Assembly (NCBI GenBank): GCA_021777285.1
Contig: JAJYDR010000089.1
Coordinates: 1-10,179 of the forward strand
DNA: 10,179 bases
Origin: Actinomycetes bacterium
Lineage (GTDB): Bacteria; Actinomycetota; Acidimicrobiia; Acidimicrobiales; RAAP-2
Reading direction: 5' to 3'
The notes beneath the pieces are model-generated. The model was not told the origin of the DNA. It did no database searches and saw only the letters and a program-made list of their open reading frames with translations. Both the position numbers and the translations under genes were made by a program. This document shows positions 5,741 through 10,179 of the stretch, piece by piece; position 1 is the stretch's first letter; every line of letters starts with the position of its first letter.

Positions 5741-6350
5741 GACCAAGGCGAGCACGGAGCCGGAGGCAACACCGGATCGTCGCCAATTGATTGTCCAGAT
5801 GGCGGCGGAACTCTTCGCCCAGAGCAGCATCGCGGAGACCACAGTCAGAGAAATCGCCGATGCGGCGGGTATCCTCTCGGGGAGTCTCTACCACTACTTT
5901 CCATCGAAGGACGCCATTGTCGAGGAGATTATGATGAGTTTCCTGGATCATCTGACCTCGCGTTACGAGGCGGTATTCCAAAGTGGTGGATCGGCTATCG
6001 ACCAATTCCGCGGGCTCGTCGCGGCGTCGCTCGGGTGCACTGCCACCTACCTACACGCCGCCGAGATCTACCAGAACGACACCAACTACTTCTTGAAGTC
6101 GCCACGTTTTGAGTCGGTCCAAGCACTCGTCATCAAGATTCGCAATTCGTGGATCGAGGTTCTCGACGCGGGGATCAAAGATGAGGTCTTCAGGTCTGAT
6201 CTCCCGTCGTGGCTCGTCTACCACCTTCTGCGAGATTCGATCTGGCAGTCAGTGCGATGGTTCAAGCCCTCAGAGGGCTACTCGTACTCCTCGCTGGCCG
6301 ACGATTGCTGCAAGTTGTTTCTAACTGGTATCGTGGCGATACCGTTGTAG
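5739..6350 (+). CDS. kstR2: KstR2-like TetR-family transcriptional repressor
   Basis: This is a 203-residue TetR-family regulator. The N-terminal helix-turn-helix reads TTVREIADAAGILSGSLYHY followed by FPSKDAIVEEIM (about residues 33-65), which is nearly the KstR2 signature (TTVRDIADSAGILSGSLYHHF in mycobacteria, from memory). The ligand domain also keeps the KstR2-like IYQND and LRDSIWQSVRWFKP positions. KstR2 represses the HIP-catabolism regulon and lets go when it binds HIP-CoA, the FadD3 product. Start choice: AAGGAGG lies 9 bases before the ATG. It follows the ipdC-like gene by 125 bases on the same strand. An imperfect inverted repeat GGATG/CATCC (5654-5673) lies in that gap. The operator upstream of ipdC fits this protein's expected site, so both proteins may belong to one transcription unit. 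Confidence 0.8.
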   Translation: MTKASTEPEATPDRRQLIVQMAAELFAQSSIAETTVREIADAAGILSGSLYHYFPSKDAIVEEIMMSFLDHLTSRYEAVFQSGGSAIDQFRGLVAASLGCTATYLHAAEIYQNDTNYFLKSPRFESVQALVIKIRNSWIEVLDAGIKDEVFRSDLPSWLVYHLLRDSIWQSVRWFKPSEGYSYSSLADDCCKLFLTGIVAIPL

Positions 6351-6402
6351 GAGCGCGCGCGGGCCGCCGCATCCCGTCGCTCGCGCGGGGGAGTTTCAAA
6401 CC

Positions 6403-6481
6403 GGCACTTCGCACTTGAAGGGGGAATGACGGTTCGGAAATAGCACGAAGGGCGCTGCTGTCGGTTTGCTGGCACTTCGCA
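6403..6481 (+). repeat. Pair of 11-bp direct repeats in the gap before the IS cluster
   Basis: GGCACTTCGCA occurs at 6403-6413 and 6471-6481. The second copy continues into CACTT-CGC-AAGTG, a small palindrome. No gene is visible between the regulator stop at 6350 and the first insertion sequence at 6547. The origin is unknown. Confidence 0.5.
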
Positions 6482-6543
6482 AGTGAGCGGGGTCGGGTTG
6501 ACGCCAGTGGACTGAACGTCAAGGGTCAGTCACGAGAGCAAAC

Positions 6544-6594
6544 GGGGGCTCTGCAATTCTGTTTGGTGACTAAGCCAACAGAAAGAGAACCCCC
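6544..6594 (+). promoter_or_regulatory. Hairpin at the left tip covering the transposase start
   Basis: Paired segments are GGGGG/CCCCC (6544-6548 with 6590-6594), TCT/AGA (6550-6552 with 6586-6588) and CTGTT+GG/CC+AACAG (6559-6566 with 6575-6581). The right side contains the only purine-rich ribosome-site candidate (AGAAAGAG) and ends against the GTG start at 6595. Transcripts entering from outside would carry the hairpin, a known way for insertion sequences to limit transposase made by read-through. Confidence 0.4.
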
Positions 6595-7411
6595 GTGATC
6601 ACCGACCCTACCGCCATGAACCGGTTCTTCGTCAACCTCAAAGGCCTCCGGCCGATGCAGATCGACGATGAGACGGTGGTTCCCGAAGTGCACATCGAAC
6701 TCGAACGCGAGGACGTGGGGTGTCCCACTTGCGGAGTGGTGACGGTCGTGAAGGATTGACGCTTGGTGCCCCTCGTCCATCTCACGATGGCCGGTCGCAA
6801 GTTTGTCCTGGTTTGGAACAAGCGGCGCTTCGCCTGCCGAGAGAGCGAATGCCCGACGGGCACCTGGACCGAGGGCGACGAACGCATCGCGGCGCCCCGG
6901 CTCAAGATGACCGATCGCGCGGGACGCTGGGCAACCTTCGAAGTGGGCAAGAACGGCCGCACCGTCGCCGAGATCGCCGAGCACCTGGGCTGCGCCTGGC
7001 ACACGGTGAACGACGCCGTCCTCGCCTACGGCACCGCCCTCGTTGATCACCCCGAACGCTTCGGCACGTCAGCTCCCTCGGCCTTGACGAGCACTTGATG
7101 GTCAAGCTCGGCGAGCGGCGGCGCCAACAATTCGTCACCGCGATGGTCGACGTGGACCGGGGTCAACTGCTCGACGTCGTGCCTGATCGAAAGGCCGAGG
7201 CGCCCAAGAGCTGGCTGTGCGCGCGGGGCGAGGAGTGGCTCAGTCACGTGAGTGCGGGCACGCTTGATCTCTCCTCCACCTACCGCAGCGTCTTCGCCGC
7301 GGTCCTGCCCCACGCCGAGCTCGTCGCCGATCCCTTTCACGTGGTTCGCCACGCCACCGCCCAGGTCGACCTCGCGCGACGGCGCGTCCAAAACGAGGTC
7401 TTCGGCCACCT
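6547..7411 (+). mobile_element. Truncated, decayed ISL3-family element (first copy)
   Basis: The left tip GGCTCTGCAATTCTGTTTGG starts like the tip of the intact ISL3 element further right (GGCTCT). A transposase of ISL3 type follows, in broken frames. Similarity to the transposase stops at about 7409, in GH, where the family usually continues RGRK.DPLYR, and the IS3 element begins near there. The right end and the last third of the transposase are not in the window, so this copy was cut by the IS3 insertion, with the remainder lost or displaced. Confidence 0.7.
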
Positions 7412-7427
7412 GCGGGGTCCCCTCTGA
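6595..7427 (+). pseudogene. ISL3-family transposase, nonsense codon plus frameshift, truncated
   Basis: The frame opens at GTG 6595 with the ISL3 N-terminus (NRFFVNLKGLRP, then the zinc-finger-like CPTCG). A TGA at 6757 interrupts VVKD*RLVPLVHLTMAGRKF. Reading resumes in the same frame through KRRFACRESECP and the helix-turn-helix region to HPERFGT, about 7066. A one-base loss near 7068 then moves the coding sense into another frame (VSSLGLDEHLMVKLGERRRQ), which runs to the IS3 border and meets a TGA at 7427. The catalytic aspartates are still recognisable in GLDEH and ADPFHVVRHA. The C-terminal glutamate region is missing. About 270 of the usual roughly 400-430 codons remain. It cannot make an active enzyme. 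Confidence 0.8.
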
Positions 7428-7483
7428 AATGATCCAGCGCGACTGAGAGTCCCGATGCTCCAGAATGGAGCCAGGAGGACAGC

Positions 7484-7786
7484 ATGAAGCAGCGGCATCA
7501 CACCCCCGAGCAGGTGATCAGGAAGCTCGCCGAGGGTGACAAATTGCTCAACCAAGGTCAAGATCTCGTCGAGGTCTGCCGGCATCTCGAGATCGCCGAG
7601 TCGACGTGGCACCGCTGGAAGTCCCAATTCGGCGGCATGAAGGCCAACGACGCCAAGCGTCTGAAGGAGCTCGAGACCGAGAACGGCCGCTTGAAGCGAA
7701 TCGTCGCCGATCTCACCCTCGACAACGCGATGCTCAAAGAGGTCGCCAAGGGAAACTTCGGCTCTCCTGCCGATTGTGTGGGTTGA
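7484..7786 (+). CDS. IS3-family transposase OrfA, C-terminus altered by insertion
   Basis: OrfA of IS3 elements binds the element tips. The first 92 residues are intact: a helix-turn-helix (YxPEQVIRKL-type start, here HHTPEQVIRKLAEGDKLL, to IAESTWHRWKSQFGG) and then a leucine-zipper-like coiled coil (LKELETENGRLKRIVADL, LDNAMLKEV). The original product ended at KGNF. The inserted ISL3 element adds GSPADCVG before a new stop. A strong ribosome site AGGAGG lies 6 bases before the ATG. The slippery heptamer used to make the OrfAB fusion is still there, but the partner frame is now 1.4 kb away, so full transposase cannot be made from this copy. Confidence 0.85.
   Translation: MKQRHHTPEQVIRKLAEGDKLLNQGQDLVEVCRHLEIAESTWHRWKSQFGGMKANDAKRLKELETENGRLKRIVADLTLDNAMLKEVAKGNFGSPADCVG
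7750..7756 (+). promoter_or_regulatory. Slippery heptamer for -1 frameshifting (orfA to orfB)
   Basis: G-GGA-AAC is in the X-XXY-YYZ register relative to orfA (GGA at 7751, AAC at 7754). In the restored element orfB lies in the -1 frame, reading onwards as LLTPNRRRQAV. This is the standard IS3 arrangement for producing OrfAB. Confidence 0.6.
7752..7759 (+). repeat. Target-site duplication, left copy (right copy 9129-9136)
   Basis: GAAACTTC (left) and GAAAATTC (9129-9136) flank the inserted ISL3 element and match at 7 of 8 bases. Eight bases is the usual ISL3 duplication length. The mismatch indicates a mutation after insertion. Confidence 0.75.
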
Positions 7787-9128
7787 ACTGAGCCGAAAAA
7801 GCCAGACACGCCGTCTCTCCCTTAGGTTTTCGGGTGCTGAAGCCTGAAGACCAAGGAGGAGACGACGTGCTGTCCCAAAGATTATTAGCCCGGACCCTGG
7901 GCGTCGACGCCAAGAGCGTCCGCGTGGAGAACGTTGATCTCGTCGAGGAGACCGTCGAGATCCATCTGCGCCCTCGGATTTCGCATCGATGGCGATGCCC
8001 GCACTGCCAGCAACGCTGCCCCGGTTATGACTCGGGTCGTGAACGCCGCTGGCGAGCTCTGGACTTTGGACGCACGAAGGTATTCGTCATCGCGATTGTT
8101 CCTCGGGTGAGTTGCACCGAGCACGGTGTGGTGGTCGCAGGAGTTCCCTGGGCGCGCCACACGGCGCGCCACACCCTGGCTTTTGAGCAACTGGCGGCGT
8201 GGTGTGCGGTCGAGATGTCCTCGACGGCCGCCGCTCGACTACTGCGTTGCACGTGGCGCACCATCGGACACATCATCGCGAGAGTCGTCGCCGATCTCGA
8301 CGACGACGAACTCCTCGACGGTGTGAGACGAATCGGCATCGACGAGATCTCCTATCGACGTCGATATCGCTTCTTGCTGGTCGTGGTCGATCACGATCGT
8401 CGACGACTCATTCACGCGGTCAACGGGGCGAATGGCGATTCCCTGGGCGGATTCTTTGACCTCCTCGGCGAGGAGAAAACGGCTGCCATCACGCACGTCA
8501 GTGCTGACGGGGCTCCTTGGATCAAGAAGATCGTCACGAAGAGGTGCCCGAACGCCATCTTGTGTGCCGACACGTTCCACGTCGTCAAGTGGGCCGGTGA
8601 CGCCCTCGACCAAGTGCGCCGCGACACCTGGAACGCAGTGCGTGAACGTCGACGTCACGGACACCAGAGCGCACGAGGAGAGGGCAAGGTCCTCAACGAC
8701 TCACGCTGGTCGCTCTGGAAGAAGCCGGAGAACCTGAACGACGCCGAGAGAGCCCGTCTCGACTACATCGCCGCCACGCATCCGCGACTGCATCGAGCGT
8801 GGGCCCTCAAGGAGGGACTACGCGTCGCGGTGACCGGGTCGGGACCCGGTGCCGTTACCGCACTTGATCGCTGGGTGGCCTGGGCGCAACGCTGTCGCAT
8901 CGCACCCTTCGTTCGACTCGCTCGACGAATCCGCGAATACCGTTCTGCGATCGTCGCCACTATTGAGAATGGTCTCACCAACGCGCTCGTCGAATCGTTT
9001 AACACGAAGATCCGTTTGATCACTCGAAGAGCCTTTGGGTTCCACAACGTGAACGCCCTCATTGCCCTTGCTCGACTCGCGCTCCGTGGTCAACGCCCGC
9101 AACTACCCACTTGAACGGCAGGAGAGCC
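7760..9128 (+). mobile_element. Complete ISL3-family insertion sequence (1369 bp)
   Basis: The tips are inverted repeats. The left (7760-7783) and the complement of the right (9105-9128) share GGCTCTCCTGCCG exactly and match at 20 of 24 bases, with GTGGGT at the inner end. One long transposase gene fills the element, and it is flanked by an 8-bp near-duplication. It is inserted in the orfA/orfB junction of the IS3 element, so it arrived later. With intact tips and an intact transposase it is potentially active. Confidence 0.9.
7867..9114 (+). CDS. ISL3-family transposase, apparently intact
   Basis: The 415-residue product has the ISL3 layout. It carries an N-terminal zinc-binding motif (CPHCQQRCP near residue 45), a helix-turn-helix region around AARLLRCTWRTIGHII, and a DDE catalytic core. 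The first aspartate is in IGIDEISY, the second in CADTFHVVKWA and the glutamate in TNALVESFNTKIRLITRRAFGF. It catalyses excision and insertion of the element. I chose the GTG at 7867 because AAGGAGGAG lies just upstream. An in-frame GTG at 7834 would add 11 residues through that ribosome site and is less likely. Two consecutive TTA codons occur near the start, which is unusual for such G+C-rich sequence. The gene stops 14 bases before the right tip. Confidence 0.9.
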   Translation: MLSQRLLARTLGVDAKSVRVENVDLVEETVEIHLRPRISHRWRCPHCQQRCPGYDSGRERRWRALDFGRTKVFVIAIVPRVSCTEHGVVVAGVPWARHTARHTLAFEQLAAWCAVEMSSTAAARLLRCTWRTIGHIIARVVADLDDDELLDGVRRIGIDEISYRRRYRFLLVVVDHDRRRLIHAVNGANGDSLGGFFDLLGEEKTAAITHVSADGAPWIKKIVTKRCPNAILCADTFHVVKWAGDALDQVRRDTWNAVRERRRHGHQSARGEGKVLNDSRWSLWKKPENLNDAERARLDYIAATHPRLHRAWALKEGLRVAVTGSGPGAVTALDRWVAWAQRCRIAPFVRLARRIREYRSAIVATIENGLTNALVESFNTKIRLITRRAFGFHNVNALIALARLALRGQRPQLPT

Positions 9129-9135
9129 GAAAATT

Positions 9136-9999
9136 CTGACCCCGAACCGTCGTCGTCAAGCGGTCATTGAGCTTGAGATACAGTTCGGGGTTTCTGAGCG
9201 TCGGGCCTGCGCCGTGGTCGGCCAGAGCCGCTCCACCCAACGGCTCGCCGTCGTCGTCCACGAGATCGACGAGCAGCTGCGCGCGTTCCTTCGCGAGTTC
9301 GCCACGAACCACCCCCGCTGGGGCTGGCGACGGGCCCACGACGCCCTGCGCGACGAGGGCTGGCGCGTGAACCACAAGAGAGTCCAGCGCCTGTGGCGTG
9401 AGGAGGGCTTGAAGGTCCCCTATCGCAAGAAGAAGAAGCGTCTCACCGGCATCGGCGTCCCGGTCGGAGCGATGCGCCCGATTCGACCCAACGTCATCTG
9501 GGCAATGGACTTTCAGTTCGACCAGACGAGCGACCTTCGCACGATCAAGATGCTCAACATCATCGACGAGTTCACCAGGGAGTGCCTGGCGATTGATGTC
9601 GGTCGCTCGATCACGGCCGACGACGTCGTGAACCGCCTCGACCAACTGGCGAAGGAACGAGGTGCACCCTGTTACGTGCGCATGGACAACGGACCGGAGT
9701 TCGTCGCCCGCGCGCTCAACGATTGGTGTCGCTTCAACGGCACCGGCTCACTCTTCATCGACCCGGGCTCGCCCTGGCAAAACGGTTGGATCGAATCGTT
9801 CAACGCGCGGCTCCGCGACGAGTTCCTCAATGGCCAGCAGCTCGACACTCTCTTCGAGGCGAAGGTGCTCCTCCAGGACTGGCGACACGAATACAATCAC
9901 CAACGAACCCACAGCGCCCTTCGCCGGCAAACGCCGGCCAAGTTCGCCGAGACCTGGAAGTTCAGGAACCAGCAACGACTCGCAGAGTTAGTGGCTTAG
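9136..9999 (+). pseudogene. IS3-family transposase OrfB, cut from its frameshift entry
   Basis: This frame encodes 287 residues of OrfB, the rve-type integrase core of IS3 elements. Motifs are the HTH_21-like NHPRWGWRRAHDALRDEGW with VNHKRVQRLWREEGL, then the DDE triad: D in NVIWAMDFQF, D in VRMDNGPEFV, and E in NGWIESFNARLRDEFL, with YNHQRTHSAL near the end. The catalytic part is complete. It has no convincing start of its own, because OrfB is normally read by -1 frameshifting from orfA (slippery site 7750-7756), now separated by the ISL3 insertion. An internal GTG at 9214 lacks a clear ribosome site. I therefore call it disabled by insertion, although its sequence is undamaged. Confidence 0.8.
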
Positions 10000-10084
10000 G
10001 AATCGGGGTCCGGCCAGACTACCAAGGACCGAACACAGCGAACGCATCAAACCACCCGATCCCCTAGTGGTGTCGGCAACGCTC

Positions 10085-10120
10085 GAAAACTGAACACTTT
10101 CGACGGTGAAAAGTGAACAC
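10085..10120 (+). repeat. Tandem terminal-type repeat, second IS21 element
   Basis: GAAAACTGAACAC (10085-10097) and GAAAAGTGAACAC (10108-10120) match at 12 of 13 bases with a period of 23. That is the spacing expected for transposase-binding repeats at an IS21 tip. Confidence 0.65.
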
Positions 10121-10133
10121 CTGAAAATGGAGG

Positions 10134-10179
10134 GTGATCACTTTGGAAGACTGGGCCCTGATTCGAAGACTGGCGGCTG
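10134..10179 (+). CDS. istA: istA, N-terminal fragment (IS21 transposase)
   Basis: The last 46 bases read VITLEDWALIRRLAA, the typical opening of IstA (commonly M.TVEDWAEIRRL), the DDE transposase of IS21 elements. The rest lies outside the window. GGAGGG at 10129-10134 overlaps the GTG at 10134, so the in-frame TTG at 10143, 8 bases downstream of that ribosome site, may be the real start. Identification rests on 15 residues plus the adjoining terminal repeats. Confidence 0.6.
   Translation, partial: MITLEDWALIRRLAA

Larger units (their letters stand above)
7411..10070 (+). mobile_element. IS3-family element interrupted by an ISL3 element
   Basis: orfA and orfB of an IS3-family element are present, separated by a 1369-bp insertion at 7760-9128. 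Removing that insertion and one target copy restores orfA ending KGNF-stop and orfB in the -1 frame. The left end lies between the break in the ISL3 transposase (about 7411) and the orfA ribosome site at 7475. I could not find matching terminal inverted repeats: the sequence CCCCTCTGAAATGATCC at the left has no counterpart before 10070, so the right tip may have been removed by the IS21 element that follows. The limits are approximate. Confidence 0.7.
10071..10179 (+). mobile_element. Left end of a second IS21-family element (continues beyond window)
   Basis: From about TGTCGGCAAC (10071) the sequence shows a tandem terminal-type repeat followed by the first codons of istA. Its repeats differ from those at 2351-2387, so it is a different IS21-family element. 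The exact tip is not defined by the sequence. Confidence 0.6.

Noticed and set aside
4983..6005. A 340-codon open frame on the minus strand
   Set aside because: It lies opposite the ipdC-like and kstR2-like genes, is rich in Arg/Ser/Thr as expected of a shadow frame, and has no recognisable domain.
6351..6400. G+C-rich segment after the kstR2-like gene as an intrinsic terminator
   Set aside because: The possible stems are short and ambiguous and no T-run follows.
9103..9645. A 180-codon minus-strand open frame
   Set aside because: It is antisense to the OrfB core with its clear DDE motifs.
7411..10070. Terminal inverted repeats of the IS3 element
   Set aside because: CGGGGTCC occurs near both ends but in the same orientation; no inverted match could be found by eye.

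Overview
The window looks like a piece of an actinobacterial chromosome. The base composition is moderately high in G+C, and GTG/TTG starts are common. It carries a FadD3/IpdC/KstR2-type gene set, which is a hallmark of actinobacterial steroid C/D-ring catabolism. The exact lineage cannot be read from this sequence; a non-mycobacterial actinobacterium is my guess.

Left part (1-2633). A minus-strand gene runs off the left edge and encodes an exported protein with a signal peptide, a small N-terminal domain and a series of Asp-box (BNR) repeats. Its start lies next to the wreck of an IS21-family element: the last ~55 codons of istB, a tail-to-tail pRiA4b ORF-3-like gene that may be a passenger, and a double 13-bp terminal-type repeat. 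The next 310 bases hold no recognisable gene. They contain a 17-bp palindrome inside a promoter-like sequence, a second copy of part of that sequence, and two small repeats.

Middle part (2634-6350). Three genes form a coherent module: a FadD3-like acyl-CoA synthetase (minus), a divergent IpdC-like flavin-dependent nitronate monooxygenase-family enzyme (plus), and a KstR2-like TetR repressor (plus). A perfect match to the KstR2 operator consensus as I remember it lies just upstream of the ipdC-like gene, in a promoter whose geometry suggests a leaderless mRNA. In characterised bacteria FadD3 makes HIP-CoA, and HIP-CoA is the ligand that releases KstR2. The module therefore contains enzyme, sensor and operator of one feedback loop.

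Right part (6351-10179). This is an insertion-sequence graveyard in which elements are nested. An ISL3-family element, decayed by one nonsense codon and one frameshift and cut short, is followed by an IS3-family element. The IS3 element is itself interrupted by a complete 1369-bp ISL3-family element with inverted repeats and an 8-bp near-perfect target duplication. That insertion sits 3 bases after a GGGAAAC slippery heptamer at the orfA/orfB junction. The left end of a different IS21-family element, with the first codons of istA, closes the window.

I see no convincing new defence or mobile system. The most interesting signals are the KstR2 operator/leaderless promoter, the dated IS-in-IS insertion, and the regulatory-looking palindromes without an obvious target gene.
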